A stretch of 64,000 bases of DNA, taken from Mumia sp. Pv4-285. Lineage in GTDB: Bacteria > Actinomycetota > Actinomycetes > Propionibacteriales > Nocardioidaceae. Below the pieces are notes generated by a model. That model was not told where the DNA came from, did not search any database, and saw only the letters and a list, made by a program, of their open reading frames with translations. Every line of letters starts with the position of its first letter. The first letter of the stretch is position 1. The translations under genes and the position numbers were made by a program. The stretch covers positions 1,860,001-1,924,000 of the forward strand of contig NZ_CP162023.1 of the NCBI RefSeq assembly GCF_041320275.1. Direction: 5' to 3'. This document shows, piece by piece, positions 25,852 to 36,343 of this stretch.

Positions 25852-27251
25852 TCGCGACGCCCCTGACCCGGGTCGCCGAGATCGTCGGAGGCACCGCCTA
25901 CGACGCGGCGGACGTGGTCGTCACGGGCCCTGCGACGCTCGACTCGCGTGCGGTCTCGTCCGGCGGCCTGTTCGTGGCCGTCCGCGGTGAGCACGTCGAC
26001 GGGCACGACTACGTCGACGGGGCGGTCCGCGGCGGCGCCGTCGCCGTGCTCGCCGAACGCCGGGTGGATGCGCCGTGCGTGGTCGTCGACGACGTCGCGC
26101 TGGCACTCGCGCGCCTGGCCACCGACGTACGCTCACGGCTCACCGGCTGCACGGTCGTCGGCATCACCGGCTCCCAGGGCAAGACGAGCGTCAAGGACCT
26201 GGCTGCCCAGGTCCTGCTCCGCGGTGGCGCGACGGTCGCGACCGCGGGCAACTACAACAACGAGCTCGGCGTCCCGCTGACGGTCCTGCGCGCCGACGCC
26301 GACACACGTTTCCTCGTCGTCGAGATGGGTGCACGTGCCCTGGGCAACATCGCCGAGCTCTGCGCCATCGCCGGACCGCACGTCGGTGCGGTGCTCAACG
26401 TCGGCACGGCACACCTGGGCGAGTTCGGCTCCGTCGAGACGATCGAGCGTACGAAGGGCGAGCTGGTCGAGGCCCTCGGACCCGACGGCGTCGCCGTTCT
26501 CAACGCCGACGACCCGCGCACCGCGGCCATGCGCAGCCGCACCACGGCGCGCGTGACCACGTACGGCGCGGCGGAGGACGCCGACGTCCAGATCCGTGAC
26601 CTCGTGGTCGGGCGCGACGGTGAGCCGACGTTCACGCTGGTGGCCGGGAGCGACTCCGCAGAGGTCCACGTGCCGCTGCTGGGGGCGCACCAGGCCTCCA
26701 ACGCCGCCGCGGCCGCCGCGATCGCCCTCGCGGTCGGGTTGGAGGTCGAGACGATCGCCGACGCGCTCGGGTCGGTCGTCACGCGCTCGGCGTGGCGGAT
26801 GGAGCGCCACGTCCGCGCCGACGGTCTGGTCGTGGTCAACGACGCCTACAACGCCAATCCCGAGTCGGTCGGAGCCGCGCTCCGTGCGGTGACCGCGATG
26901 CGAGAGGACGGACGCGTCGTCGCGGTCCTCGGAGAGATGCTCGAGCTCGGCGGTGCGGCGCGACGCGCGCACGCCGACGTTGGTACTCTCGCCGCGGACC
27001 TCGGTGTCACTCAGGTGGTGGCCGTCGGGTCGGGCTCGCGTCCGGTCCACGACGCCGCAACCGCCGCAGGCACGGCTTCCGTCCACGTCGACGACGTAGC
27101 GGCTGCCGTGGCGTGGCTGCAGCGGTACGTGCGCGAGGGTGACATCGTGCTGGTGAAGGCATCTCGAGCGAGCGGCCTGGAGCGAGTGGCGGCTGCGCTG
27201 CTGACCGAGGGCGGCGACGGACGCGACGACGAAGGGAACGACGGTCGATGA
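25848..27251 (+). CDS. murF: UDP-MurNAc-tripeptide:D-Ala-D-Ala ligase MurF
   Basis: 467-residue Mur ligase completing the pentapeptide precursor. ATP-binding [48 protein letters not shown] and [15 protein letters not shown] are all family motifs. Translation should be coupled to murE through the GTGA overlap and to mraY through ATGA at the other end. Confidence 0.96.
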   Translation: MIATPLTRVAEIVGGTAYDAADVVVTGPATLDSRAVSSGGLFVAVRGEHVDGHDYVDGAVRGGAVAVLAERRVDAPCVVVDDVALALARLATDVRSRLTGCTVVGITGSQGKTSVKDLAAQVLLRGGATVATAGNYNNELGVPLTVLRADADTRFLVVEMGARALGNIAELCAIAGPHVGAVLNVGTAHLGEFGSVETIERTKGELVEALGPDGVAVLNADDPRTAAMRSRTTARVTTYGAAEDADVQIRDLVVGRDGEPTFTLVAGSDSAEVHVPLLGAHQASNAAAAAAIALAVGLEVETIADALGSVVTRSAWRMERHVRADGLVVVNDAYNANPESVGAALRAVTAMREDGRVVAVLGEMLELGGAARRAHADVGTLAADLGVTQVVAVGSGSRPVHDAATAAGTASVHVDDVAAAVAWLQRYVREGDIVLVKASRASGLERVAAALLTEGGDGRDDEGNDGR

Positions 27252-28312
27252 GGGCCATTCTGATCGCCGGTGGTTTCGGTCTGATCGGCACGCTGCTCGG
27301 TACGCCGCTGGCGATCCGCCTGCTCGTCCGCAAGGGCTACGGGCAGCTGATCCGCGACGACGGCCCGACCTCGCACCACACGAAGCGCGGGACGCCCACG
27401 ATGGGCGGCCTCGTGATCATCGTCTCGGTCGTGGTCGCGTACGCCCTCGCCAAGCTCATCACCGGGAGCGCTCCGTCGGCGTCGGCGCTGCTGCTGCTCT
27501 ACCTCTTCGTCGGCCTCGGCCTCGTCGGCTTCCTCGACGACTACATCAAGGTGATCAAGCAGCGGAGCCTCGGGCTGCGCTCGAAGGCCAAGCTCGCCGG
27601 GCAGGCGCTCGTGGCCCTCAGCTTCGCGCTGCTGGCGCTGCGGTTCCCCGACGGCGACGGCCGTACGCCGATCTCCGAAGGCATCTCGTTCATCCGTGAC
27701 ATCCCCGGGTGGACGCTCCCGGCGGCGGTGATCGTCGTGTGGGTGCTCGTGATGATCTGGGGCACGAGCAACGCCGTCAACCTCACCGACGGGCTCGACG
27801 GTCTCGCGACCGGCGCCTCGGTGATGGTGTTCGGCGCCTACATGCTCATCAACCTGTGGCAGAACAACCAGTCGTGCGCGATCAACCCCGGGGCGAAGTG
27901 CTACGACGTGCGCGACCCGCTCGACCTCGCCGTCGTCGCGGCCGCCCTGACCGGTGCCTGCTTCGGGTTCCTCTGGTGGAACGCGTCCCCGGCGAAGATC
28001 TTCATGGGTGACACCGGCTCGCTCTCGCTCGGCGGGGCGATGGCCGGCTTCGCGATCATGACCCGCACCGAGGTGCTGCTCCTGGTCCTCGGCGGGCTCT
28101 TCGTCATCATCACGCTGTCGGTCATCCTCCAGGTCGGCTGGTTCAAGATGTCGGGCGGCAAACGTCTGTTCCGGATGGCGCCACTGCAGCACCACTTCGA
28201 GCTGATGGGATGGGCCGAGATCACGATCGTGGTCCGCTTCTGGATCATCAGCGGTCTGTTCGTCGCCCTCGGTCTGGGCATCTTCTACTCCGAGTGGGTC
28301 AGCGGCCTGTGA
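27248..28312 (+). CDS. mraY: Phospho-MurNAc-pentapeptide transferase MraY
   Basis: 354-residue integral membrane enzyme with ten helices that makes lipid I from UDP-MurNAc-pentapeptide and undecaprenyl phosphate. Signatures: [22 protein letters not shown] (Asp pair), [10 protein letters not shown], and [14 protein letters not shown] plus [12 protein letters not shown] near the C-terminus. ATGA overlap with murF; GTGA overlap with murD. Confidence 0.97.
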   Translation: MRAILIAGGFGLIGTLLGTPLAIRLLVRKGYGQLIRDDGPTSHHTKRGTPTMGGLVIIVSVVVAYALAKLITGSAPSASALLLLYLFVGLGLVGFLDDYIKVIKQRSLGLRSKAKLAGQALVALSFALLALRFPDGDGRTPISEGISFIRDIPGWTLPAAVIVVWVLVMIWGTSNAVNLTDGLDGLATGASVMVFGAYMLINLWQNNQSCAINPGAKCYDVRDPLDLAVVAAALTGACFGFLWWNASPAKIFMGDTGSLSLGGAMAGFAIMTRTEVLLLVLGGLFVIITLSVILQVGWFKMSGGKRLFRMAPLQHHFELMGWAEITIVVRFWIISGLFVALGLGIFYSEWVSGL

Positions 28313-29775
28313 GCGGGCCCGATCTCGACGGCCTCGGGCGGGCCGACTCGTGGGAGGGCGTGCACGCCGTCGTCGCAGGGCTCGGCGGGAGCGGCTACGC
28401 CGCCGCCGACGCGCTGATGCAGGTCGGCGCACGACTGACGATCCTCGACGACGGTGACGGTGACCGGCTCCGTGAGCGGGCCGAGATCCTCGAGGTGCTC
28501 GGTGCCGACGTGCGGACGGGGCCGGGGTCGACCGCCGCGCTTCCCGACGACGCGACACTTCTCGTCCCGTTCCCCGGTCTTCCGCCGGCCACCCCGATCG
28601 TGGCCCAGGCGCTGGCGCGCGACGTGGCCGTGTGGTCCGAGCCCGAGCTCGCGTGGCGGCTAAGAGGGCCCGGTGCGGCCCCGTGGGTCGGCGTGACCGG
28701 CACCAACGGCAAGACGACGACCGTCGAGATGCTGGCGTCCATCCTGCGCGCGGCGGGGCTGCGCGCACCGGCTGTCGGCAACATCGGGGTCCCGGTCACC
28801 GAGGCCGTCATGGACCCGACGGGCTACGACGTCCTCGCCGTCGAGCTGTCGAGCTTCCAGCTGCACTTCGCCGACCGCATCGCCTGCGAGGCGTCGGCCG
28901 TCCTGAACGTCGCCGCGGACCATCTCGACTGGCACGGCGGTTCAGCGGGCTACGCCGCGGACAAGGGACGCATCTACGAGCACGTCGAGCGGGCCTGCGT
29001 CTACAACGTCTCCGACCCGGAGACCGAGAGACTCGTGCGCGAGGCCGACGTGGCCGAGGGCGCTCGGGCAATCGGGTTCACGCTCGGCGTCCCGTCGGTC
29101 GGCATGGTCGGCGTGGTCGACGACGTCCTCGCGGACCGCGCCTTCGTACCCGAGCGGGCGACGAGCGCGGCCGAGCTGGCGACGCTCGGCGACCTCGCGG
29201 GGCCGTCGGGCGAGCCGCCGGCGCCGCATGTGGTCGCCAACGCGCTCGCCGCCGCCGCGCTCGCCCGTGCCCACGGCGTCGCCCCCGTGGCCGTCCGCGA
29301 CGGGTTGCGCTCCCACCAGCCGGGCGCTCACCGGATCCAGCAGCTGGACGAGGTCGACGGAGTGACGTACGTCGACGACTCCAAGGCGACCAACCCCCAC
29401 GCGGCGACGGGCTCGCTCCAGGCGTACCCGTCGGTCGTCTGGGTCGCCGGCGGGCTCGCGAAGGGGACCACCTTCGACGACCTCGTCGAGCGCACCCGTG
29501 ACCGGCTCCGTGCGGTCGTCCTGATCGGTGCCGACCGCGCTGTGATCCGCGATGCGTTGCGGCGACACGCGCCCGAGGTGCCCGTCGTCGAGGTCGATGC
29601 GGGCAAGGATGTGCTCATGGACCGCGTCGTGGACGCGGCAGCAGGGTTCGCCCGAGCGGGCGACACCGTGCTGCTCGCCCCGGGGTGCGCGTCCTTGGAC
29701 CAGTTCACGAGCTACGCCGAGCGGGGCGACTCCTTCGCCGCAGCAGTGGCCAGGCACGCCGCGTCGCGAGGGTGA
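28309..29775 (+). CDS. murD: UDP-MurNAc-alanine:D-glutamate ligase MurD
   Basis: 488-residue Mur ligase. The N-terminal Rossmann-like domain starts with [19 protein letters not shown] loop [40 protein letters not shown] (substrate Lys); and the C-terminal [22 protein letters not shown]. The GTG at 28309 in a 4-nt overlap with mraY is preferred over upstream in-frame codons inside mraY. Confidence 0.96.
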   Translation: MSGPDLDGLGRADSWEGVHAVVAGLGGSGYAAADALMQVGARLTILDDGDGDRLRERAEILEVLGADVRTGPGSTAALPDDATLLVPFPGLPPATPIVAQALARDVAVWSEPELAWRLRGPGAAPWVGVTGTNGKTTTVEMLASILRAAGLRAPAVGNIGVPVTEAVMDPTGYDVLAVELSSFQLHFADRIACEASAVLNVAADHLDWHGGSAGYAADKGRIYEHVERACVYNVSDPETERLVREADVAEGARAIGFTLGVPSVGMVGVVDDVLADRAFVPERATSAAELATLGDLAGPSGEPPAPHVVANALAAAALARAHGVAPVAVRDGLRSHQPGAHRIQQLDEVDGVTYVDDSKATNPHAATGSLQAYPSVVWVAGGLAKGTTFDDLVERTRDRLRAVVLIGADRAVIRDALRRHAPEVPVVEVDAGKDVLMDRVVDAAAGFARAGDTVLLAPGCASLDQFTSYAERGDSFAAAVARHAASRG

Positions 29776-29816
29776 CCCCCTCGCCGCCCGGTGAAGGACG
29801 AGCGGGGAGGCGCACG

Positions 29817-31127
29817 GTGGCACGGACCGGGAGGCAGGCGTGGACGGCGTCGGTCCGCGAGACCCTCGCGAAGCCGCTGACCTCGTACTACCTCGTCCTC
29901 GCCGTGTCCGGTCTGCTCATCGGCTTCGGCATGGTGATGGTGCTCAGTGCCAGCTCGGTGACGTCGTACGAGGAGCTGGGCAGCCCCTACACGATCGCGC
30001 TGCGCCAGGCCGGCTTCCTGCTCGTCGCGCTCGTGGTCGGGCTGTTCGCGTGGCGGATGCCGCTGAACGCGCTGCGCGTGCTCGTCTATCCGCTGCTGCT
30101 GGTGGCGGTGACGCTGCTCGGGCTGACCTTCACCCCGCTCGGACAGGAAGTGAACGGCAACCGGAACTGGCTCGACGTCGGTCTCCCGATCCTGATCCAG
30201 CCCTCGGAGATCGCGAAGCTCACGATCATCCTCTGGGCCGCGGACCTGTACGCCCGCAAGCGGCGGCTGCTCCACCTGGACCGTCACATCGTGATCCCGA
30301 TGCTTCCGGTGACGGGTGCCGTCGCGGCGCTCGTGGTGCTCCAGCACGACCTCGGTACGGCTCTGGTGCTGTTCGCGATCATCCTCGGGATGCTGTTCGT
30401 GGCGGGCCTCTCGGCCAGAACCTTCCTCGTCATCTTCTTCGCCGTCGCCGCGGTCGCCGCCAGCGCCGCGAGCGCCAGCGGTGAGCGGGTCGGCCGCATC
30501 CTCTCGTACACCGACCCGTTCGCCGACGTCAGCAACTCCGGCTACCAGGCGGCGCACGGCCTGATGGGACTCTCGACCGGCGAGCTGTCGGGCAGCGGCC
30601 TGGGCGCGGGCGTCCAGAAGTGGGGGACGCTCCCAGGCGCCCACACCGACTTCGTCTTCGCGGTGATCGGCGAGGAGCTCGGGCTGATCGGCACGCTGAG
30701 CGTCCTCGTGCTCTTCGGCCTGCTCGCGTACGTCGGCTTCCGGATCGCCCGGCGCGCGCGGGACCCGTTCGCCCGGTTCGCCGCGGCCGGGATCACGGTC
30801 TGGCTGATGGTCCAGACGCTGGTGAACATCGGCATGGTCCTCGGCATGCTGCCGGTGATCGGCATCCCGCTGCCGTTGATCTCCTACGGCGGCTCCGCGC
30901 TCGTCCCGACCGTCGTCGCGCTCGGTCTCCTCGCGAACTTCGCTCGCACTGAGCCGGGGGCACAGGCCGCGCTGCGCGCGCACCGGTCCCGCCGGGCACG
31001 CCGCCGGACGGCGGGCGGTACGGTGCCGCAGGGTACGGTGCCGCCGACCACGACGTCGCGGCGCAACGACTCCACCACCCGCTCTGCTCCACGACCCGTC
31101 GGACGTCCTGTCCGCGAGGAAGGATGA
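29817..31127 (+). CDS. ftsW: Lipid II polymerase / SEDS protein FtsW
   Basis: 436-residue SEDS-family glycosyltransferase with about ten transmembrane helices, polymerising lipid II at the septum with FtsI. Signatures: QPSEIAKL, VVLQHDLGTALVL, GAHTDFVFAVIGEELGLIG (catalytic Asp) and GIPLPLISYGGSALV. The C-terminal tail is long, basic and Thr-rich. The GTG at 29817 has GGGGAGG six nt upstream; an alternative GTG at 29772 overlaps the murD stop by 4 nt and would add 15 residues. Confidence 0.93.
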   Translation: MARTGRQAWTASVRETLAKPLTSYYLVLAVSGLLIGFGMVMVLSASSVTSYEELGSPYTIALRQAGFLLVALVVGLFAWRMPLNALRVLVYPLLLVAVTLLGLTFTPLGQEVNGNRNWLDVGLPILIQPSEIAKLTIILWAADLYARKRRLLHLDRHIVIPMLPVTGAVAALVVLQHDLGTALVLFAIILGMLFVAGLSARTFLVIFFAVAAVAASAASASGERVGRILSYTDPFADVSNSGYQAAHGLMGLSTGELSGSGLGAGVQKWGTLPGAHTDFVFAVIGEELGLIGTLSVLVLFGLLAYVGFRIARRARDPFARFAAAGITVWLMVQTLVNIGMVLGMLPVIGIPLPLISYGGSALVPTVVALGLLANFARTEPGAQAALRAHRSRRARRRTAGGTVPQGTVPPTTTSRRNDSTTRSAPRPVGRPVREEG

Positions 31128-31130
31128 TCG

Positions 31131-32231
31131 GTGACGCCACGCGTCCTGCTGGCCGGCGGAGGCACCGCCGGCCATACCTCACCCCTGCTGGCGACCGCGG
31201 CAGCGGTCCGCAGGATCGAGCCCGAGGCCGAGATCACGGCGCTCGGCACTCCGAAGGGGTTGGAGGTGACGCTGGTCCCGCAGGCGGGGTACCCGCTCGA
31301 GCTCGTGCCGGCCGTGCCGCTGCCGCGCAGCGTGAGCACCGAGCTGCTGCGCGTCCCCGGGCGGCTGGCGGGCACCGTCAGGGCGACGGGTGAGGTCTTC
31401 GACCGCGTGCAGCCGGACGTGGTCGTCGGGTTCGGCGGATACGTGTCCGTGCCGGCCTACCTGGTCGCGCGCAAGCGCAAGATCCCGATCGTCGTGCACG
31501 AGCAGAACGCGCTGCCTGGCATCGCCAACAAGCTCGGCGCCCGCTTCACGACGCACGTCTTCACCAGCTTCCCCGAGACGCCGCTGCCGCACGCCCGCTA
31601 CATCGGGCTGCCGATGCGTGAGCAGATCGCCCGTCTCGACCGCGCCGGCATGCGGGCGGAGGCCCGTGAGACGTTCGGGCTCGACCCGGACCTGCCGACC
31701 CTGCTCGTCACGGGAGGCTCCCAAGGGGCACGCCGGATCAACCAGGCGGTGTCGGGCGCTGCCGAGGCGCTCGCCGCGGCCGGTGTCCAGGTGCTCCACG
31801 CGGCCGGACGCGTCGAGGAGGCCGAGGTGGAGCGCTCGCCGGGGCAGGCGCCGTACGTGACGCTGCCCTTCATCGACCGCATCGACCTCGCGTACGCCGC
31901 CGCGGACGCGATCGTCTGCCGATCGGGCGCCAACACCGTCGCCGAGGTCGCGGCCGTCGGGCTGCCGGCGGTGTTCGTCCCGCTGCCGATCGGCAACGGC
32001 GAGCAGGCGCTCAACGCGCACCCGGTGGTCGGAGCGGGCGGCGGGATCCTCGTGGAGGACGCCGCGCTCACCCCCGAGTGGGTGGCGACTGCGGTGGTCT
32101 CGCTGCTGCGCGACGAGGACCGCCTGACGCGGATGTCTGCGGCGGCGTCGGACCTCATGCCGCGTGACGCCGACGACGTCCTGGCGCAGATCGTCCTCGA
32201 CGCGGCTGGGGCCGGGGCGGACGGCGCATGA
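31131..32231 (+). CDS. murG: UDP-GlcNAc:lipid I GlcNAc transferase MurG
   Basis: 366-residue GT28 enzyme converting lipid I to lipid II at the inner membrane face. Motifs: LLAGGGTAGHTSP (G loop 1), VVGFGGYVSVPAYLVA, VHEQNALPGIANKLGA, LVTGGSQGARRIN and a C-terminal SGANTVAEVAAVGLPAVFVPLP. GTG start with AGGAAGGA upstream; the start is 3 nt after the ftsW stop. Confidence 0.97.
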   Translation: MTPRVLLAGGGTAGHTSPLLATAAAVRRIEPEAEITALGTPKGLEVTLVPQAGYPLELVPAVPLPRSVSTELLRVPGRLAGTVRATGEVFDRVQPDVVVGFGGYVSVPAYLVARKRKIPIVVHEQNALPGIANKLGARFTTHVFTSFPETPLPHARYIGLPMREQIARLDRAGMRAEARETFGLDPDLPTLLVTGGSQGARRINQAVSGAAEALAAAGVQVLHAAGRVEEAEVERSPGQAPYVTLPFIDRIDLAYAAADAIVCRSGANTVAEVAAVGLPAVFVPLPIGNGEQALNAHPVVGAGGGILVEDAALTPEWVATAVVSLLRDEDRLTRMSAAASDLMPRDADDVLAQIVLDAAGAGADGA

Positions 32232-33652
32232 GGATCGACGTCCCTGACCGGATCGAGGCGGCAGAGGATCTCGGCCGAGTCCACCTTGTCGGCATCGGCG
32301 GAGCCGGTCTGTCGGCGATCGCCCGCATCATGCTGGAGCGTGGCATCCCCGTCCAGGGCAGCGACGCCGCCGACTCCGCCCTCCTGCGAGCGCTCGAGGC
32401 CGACGGCGCCCAGGTCACGATCGGGCAGGCCGCCGAGAACCTCGGTGACGCCGACACCGTCGTCGCGACCACCGCGGTCCGCGAGGACAACCCGGAGATC
32501 CTCGCGGCGCAGGAGCGCGGGCTCCGCCTGTACCCGCGCTCGGCCGGGCTCCAGTCGGTGATGATCGGACGCGACGTCGTCGCGGTGGCCGGCACGCACG
32601 GCAAGACCACCACGACGTCGATGCTCACGACCGCGCTCGTGCACGCGGGCGTCGACCCGTCGTACGCGATCGGTGCGCCCGTGGCGTCGCTCGGGACCAA
32701 CGCCCACGCGGGATCAGGTCGGTGGTTCGTCGCGGAGGCCGACGAGAGCGACGGTGCCTTCCTGGTCTACGAGCCGTACGGGGCCGTGGTCACCAACGTC
32801 GACGCCGACCACCTCGACGTGTGGGGTACGCCGGAGGCGTACGAGCAGGCGTTCGTGCGCTTCGTCGACCGCGTGGACCCGCGCGGGTTCCTCGTGCTCT
32901 GCGTCGACGACGCCGGTGCCGCAGCGCTCGCCGAGCCGGCGGCCGCCCGCGGTATCCGGGTGGTCCGCGCAGGACTCGGGCCGCAGGCCGACCTCCGGGG
33001 CACCGAGCTGACCACCGAGGGCGGCGGCACGTCCTTCACCGTGGTGCGCGACGGCGAGACCCTCGGTCGCGTGAGCCTCCAGGTCCCCGGGGACCACTAC
33101 GTGATCGACGCTCTCGGAGCACTGGCCGCCGCCCTCGAGTGCGGCACGTCCTTCGCCGACGCCGCGTCCGGGCTCGCCGCGTACGGCGGTGCGAGCCGCC
33201 GGATGGAGCGGATCGGCGAGGCGCACCGTGTTCGCGTCTACGACTCGTACGCGCACCACCCCGTCGAGATCGCCGGTGACCTCCAGGCCGCCCGTGCGCT
33301 CGCCGGCCAGGGGCGGGTCGTCGTCGCGTTCCAGCCCCACCTGGTCAGCCGGACCCGCATCTTCGGCGCGGCGATGGGCGAGGCGCTCGGTGCGGCTGAC
33401 GCCGTCGTGGTGACCGACATCTACCTCGCCCGCGAGGACGCCGACCCGGACGTCACGGCGGCCCGGGTGCTGGACGCCGTACGCCTGCCGCCCGAGGCCG
33501 TCCACGCGGGCGCTCCGCTCGCCGTCCTCGACGAGCAGCTCGCCGACCTGGCACGCCCCGGCGATCTCGTGCTCCTGCTCGGCGCCGGTGACATCACCAC
33601 CGTCGGGCCACGCCTCGTCGCACGGCTCGAGAAGCGGGCACCAGGATCGTGA
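32228..33652 (+). CDS. murC: UDP-MurNAc:L-alanine ligase MurC
   Basis: 474-residue first Mur ligase. N-terminal HLVGIGGAGLSAIARIMLERG, ATP loop VAGTHGKTTTTSML, EADESDGAFL, NVDADHLDVWG and the C-terminal YDSYAHHPVEIAGDLQAAR. ATGA overlap with murG and GTGA overlap with ftsQ. Confidence 0.97.
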   Translation: MRIDVPDRIEAAEDLGRVHLVGIGGAGLSAIARIMLERGIPVQGSDAADSALLRALEADGAQVTIGQAAENLGDADTVVATTAVREDNPEILAAQERGLRLYPRSAGLQSVMIGRDVVAVAGTHGKTTTTSMLTTALVHAGVDPSYAIGAPVASLGTNAHAGSGRWFVAEADESDGAFLVYEPYGAVVTNVDADHLDVWGTPEAYEQAFVRFVDRVDPRGFLVLCVDDAGAAALAEPAAARGIRVVRAGLGPQADLRGTELTTEGGGTSFTVVRDGETLGRVSLQVPGDHYVIDALGALAAALECGTSFADAASGLAAYGGASRRMERIGEAHRVRVYDSYAHHPVEIAGDLQAARALAGQGRVVVAFQPHLVSRTRIFGAAMGEALGAADAVVVTDIYLAREDADPDVTAARVLDAVRLPPEAVHAGAPLAVLDEQLADLARPGDLVLLLGAGDITTVGPRLVARLEKRAPGS

Positions 33653-34365
33653 CAGCCACGGACCGGTTCGTACGGCGGCGCTGGCACGCGCGGCTGCAGC
33701 GGCTGCGTCCGTACCTGCTGGGAGCCGCGGCGGTCCTGCTCGTCGCGGTGGGTACGTGGGTCGTCCTCGAGACGTCGGCGCTGGGCGCCCGCACGGTCGA
33801 CGTCCGCGGCGTCAGCACCGTCGCCCCTGCCGTCGTGCGGGCGGAGGCCGGCGTCGTGGAGGGCACGCCGCTGGCACGGCTCGATCTCGACGCGATCGAG
33901 GAGCAGGTCGCGACGATCGCTCAGGTCGAGTCGGTCGACGTACGCCGGCAGTGGCCGCGCACGGTCGTCGTCGAGGTGGTGGAGCGGACCCCGGTCGCCC
34001 GGCTCGGAGGGTCCGACGAGGTCCGGCTGATCGACGCCGAGGGCGTCGTCTACCCGCCGGCCGGTAAGCCGCCGCGTCGACTGCCGGAGGTGGTCCTCGC
34101 GTCCGGCTCCGGGCCACGCGCGGCCGCGCTCGGAGAGGTCGCCGACGCGGTCGGTGCGATGGACGCCGACCTCGCCCGGCGCGTACGCGTGGTCAAGGTG
34201 ACGAGCCGCGACGGGATCACGCTCGAGCTGCGCGACGGCGCCGACGTCGCGTGGGGGAGTGCGGAGCAGGCGGAGCTGAAGGCCGAGGTCCTGGCCGCCC
34301 TGCTGCAGCGCAAGGCGAGCGCGTACGACGTCAGCGTCCCCGAGCGGCCCACCATCCGTCCCTGA
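33649..34365 (+). CDS. ftsQ: Cell division protein FtsQ
   Basis: 238-residue bitopic divisome protein: short basic cytoplasmic tail (to about 22), transmembrane helix (about 23-44), and a POTRA domain opening with ARTVDVRGVSTVAPAVVRAEAGVVEGTPLARLD, then VRRQWPRTVVVEVVERTPVA and the beta-domain with LIDAEGVVYPP. GTGA overlap with murC. Unlike many actinobacteria, ftsZ does not follow directly; a small membrane gene intervenes. Confidence 0.94.
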   Translation: MTATDRFVRRRWHARLQRLRPYLLGAAAVLLVAVGTWVVLETSALGARTVDVRGVSTVAPAVVRAEAGVVEGTPLARLDLDAIEEQVATIAQVESVDVRRQWPRTVVVEVVERTPVARLGGSDEVRLIDAEGVVYPPAGKPPRRLPEVVLASGSGPRAAALGEVADAVGAMDADLARRVRVVKVTSRDGITLELRDGADVAWGSAEQAELKAEVLAALLQRKASAYDVSVPERPTIRP

Positions 34366-34417
34366 GGCGGCGACGCGAGCCCCTCCCGTACGAGTCGCGG
34401 GCCGGCGGGTCCGGCAG

Positions 34418-34423
34418 TAGCGT
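34418..34423 (+). promoter_or_regulatory. -10 box of leaderless promoter, small membrane gene
   Basis: TAGCGT, 7 nt before ATG 34431. Confidence 0.5.
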
Positions 34424-34430
34424 CCCGTCC

Positions 34431-34877
34431 ATGAGCACGAAGGCCCGGGCTCGGACCACCGGCGGTGCTGCAGCGGTCGGCATCGCTCAGTGCCTCGTGC
34501 TGGTGCTCGGCTCGCTCGCCGTGGTGACCTGGTCGTTCCTGGAGGTCAGCGAGGCGCTCGTCACCTCGACCGAGCCGCTGACCGGCGTCGGGATGGTGTT
34601 CTGGTCGCTCGTCGGAGGGATGGCGGTCCTCGTCCTCGCCTGCGTCGCCACCCTCATGCTGTGGCGGGGGAGAGCCGCGGGATTCACCGTCCTCGGCCTC
34701 GCGTGGTTGCCGGCGCTGCCGCTCGCGTGGGTCACGGTCACGTCGTTCCTCGACCTGGTCGCCGACGAGCGGATGCCCGGGGTGGTGGCGGTCTCCGTCG
34801 TCCTCGGAGCCGGGAACCTCGTGCTGGGGTGGGTGCTCCGGACCACTCCGGCGACGCGGCCGCCTGTCGCCGGCTGA
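34431..34877 (+). CDS. Four-helix membrane protein between ftsQ and ftsZ, function unknown
   Basis: 148-residue hydrophobic protein with a short basic N-terminus and four predicted transmembrane helices (about 13-35, 50-72, 80-100 and 112-132). I recognise no family. Third-position G/C bias supports coding. It interrupts the usually tight ftsQ-ftsZ junction and has its own leaderless -10 box, so it may be expressed separately. Whether it acts in division is unknown. Confidence 0.8.
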   Translation: MSTKARARTTGGAAAVGIAQCLVLVLGSLAVVTWSFLEVSEALVTSTEPLTGVGMVFWSLVGGMAVLVLACVATLMLWRGRAAGFTVLGLAWLPALPLAWVTVTSFLDLVADERMPGVVAVSVVLGAGNLVLGWVLRTTPATRPPVAG

Positions 34878-34961
34878 CCGAGCCCACAGCGTCGATGGCT
34901 CGGCGGCGTGTCGGCGCCGTGCGCCGAGGTGCACCACGTAAGTTCGTCTCCAAGCACGAGG

Positions 34962-34992
34962 TTGACATAACTATAACCCTGAACTTGAGGGT
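34962..34992 (+). promoter_or_regulatory. ftsZ promoter with 19-bp spacer
   Basis: A consensus -35 TTGACA (34962-34967) stands in the most A/T-rich stretch nearby. With a 19-bp spacer the -10 would be GAGGGT (34987-34992); a better -10 hexamer, TAGGGT (34993-34998), would need a 25-bp spacer. A 19-bp spacer holding a palindrome is typical of MerR-activated promoters. Confidence 0.55.
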
Positions 34993-34994
34993 TA
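34974..34994 (+). promoter_or_regulatory. Palindromic operator upstream of ftsZ (candidate FtsR/MerR site)
   Basis: Arms TAACCCT and AGGGTTA flank GAACTTG: a 21-bp palindrome with one mismatched position per arm, lying in the ftsZ promoter spacer. The MerR-type regulator FtsR activates ftsZ in Corynebacterium; assigning this site to an FtsR ortholog is inference. Confidence 0.6.
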
Positions 34995-35092
34995 GGGTTC
35001 GGGCCACCGCCTGGACCCTGAGGCGCCGGCAGCCCGACTTCGGCGCCGGGGGACAACCCGGAGAACACACCAAGCACGTGAGGGGCACCACC

Positions 35093-36343
35093 GTGGCAGC
35101 TCAGAACTACCTGGCCGTGATCAAGGTGGTCGGCATCGGAGGAGGCGGCGTCAACGCCGTCAACCGGATGATCGAGGCCGGCCTCAAGGGAGTCGAGTTC
35201 ATCGCGATCAACACCGATGCGCAGGCGCTGCTGATGAGCGACGCCGACGTCAAGCTCGACATCGGCCGGGAGCTCACCCGCGGCCTCGGGGCCGGCGCCA
35301 ACCCCGACACCGGGCGTCAGGCGGCCGACGACCACGCCGACGACATCGAAGAGGTGCTCAAGGGCGCCGACATGGTGTTCGTCACGGCAGGTGAGGGCGG
35401 CGGCACGGGCACCGGCGGTGCGCCTGTCGTCGCACGCATCGCCCGCTCGCTGGGTGCGTTGACGATCGGCGTCGTGACGCGCCCCTTCTCCTTCGAGGGA
35501 CGCCGCCGCGCGAACCAGGCCGACGACGGCATCGAAGGACTGCGGGAGGAGGTCGACACGCTGATCGTCATCCCCAACGACCGGCTGCTGTCGATCAGCG
35601 ACCGCAACGTCACGATGATCGACGCCTTCAAGCAGGCCGACCAGGTGCTCCTCCAGGGCGTCTCGGGCATCACCGACCTGATCACCACGCCGGGTCTGAT
35701 CAACCTCGACTTCGCCGACGTGAAGTCGGTCATGTCCGACGCCGGCTCCGCGCTCATGGGCATCGGTTCGGCACGTGGCGACGACCGAGCGGTCGCGGCC
35801 GCCGAGATGGCGGTCTCGAGCCCGCTGCTCGAGGCCTCGATCGACGGAGCGCACGGCGTGCTGCTGTCCATCGCGGGCGGCTCCGACCTCGGACTGTTCG
35901 AGATCAACGAGGCCGCAGCGCTGGTCAGCGAGGCGGCGCACGCCGAGGCCAACATCATCTTCGGCGCCGTGATCGACGACGCCCTCGGCGACGAGGTACG
36001 GGTGACGGTGATCGCGGCCGGCTTCGACGGAGGGACGCCCAAGCGCCGCGACTCGTCGCGTCCGGCGCTGCGGCGTGACACCGTCCCGGCTCGCCCGGTC
36101 ACCAAGGACGCGCCGGAGACCCCGGCCGCACGCGGGACGGAGTCCGAGGGACGCGTCCCGGTCGGCGCCCGTACGAGCGCCTCCGACGCCGGCCGCGACG
36201 GCGGCGCCGGTGCGACCTCGAACGGCTCCGGTCCGACGAACGGGAGCGGCAACGGCAGCGGGAACGGCGGCCGCCCGTCGGTCCCGAAGCGTCAGCCCGA
36301 CCCCTTCGAGGACGACCTCGACATCCCGGACTTCCTCAAGTAG
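35093..36343 (+). CDS. ftsZ: Cell division GTPase FtsZ
   Basis: 416-residue tubulin homologue forming the Z ring. Nucleotide site: [19 protein letters not shown], the T4 tubulin signature [10 protein letters not shown], and the T7 loop [12 protein letters not shown] Ser/Gly/Asn-rich linker (about 325-400) ends in DLDIPDFLK, the C-terminal peptide that contacts SepF and other partners. The GTG at 35093, after GAGGGG, is used; an open frame extends upstream through the promoter and should not be translated. A 215-bp leader separates it from the preceding gene. Confidence 0.97.
   Translation: MAAQNYLAVIKVVGIGGGGVNAVNRMIEAGLKGVEFIAINTDAQALLMSDADVKLDIGRELTRGLGAGANPDTGRQAADDHADDIEEVLKGADMVFVTAGEGGGTGTGGAPVVARIARSLGALTIGVVTRPFSFEGRRRANQADDGIEGLREEVDTLIVIPNDRLLSISDRNVTMIDAFKQADQVLLQGVSGITDLITTPGLINLDFADVKSVMSDAGSALMGIGSARGDDRAVAAAEMAVSSPLLEASIDGAHGVLLSIAGGSDLGLFEINEAAALVSEAAHAEANIIFGAVIDDALGDEVRVTVIAAGFDGGTPKRRDSSRPALRRDTVPARPVTKDAPETPAARGTESEGRVPVGARTSASDAGRDGGAGATSNGSGPTNGSGNGSGNGGRPSVPKRQPDPFEDDLDIPDFLK

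Noticed and set aside
34490-35092. N-terminal extension of FtsZ
   Set aside because: It would translate through the membrane gene in another frame and through the ftsZ promoter and palindrome; homology starts at GTG 35093.
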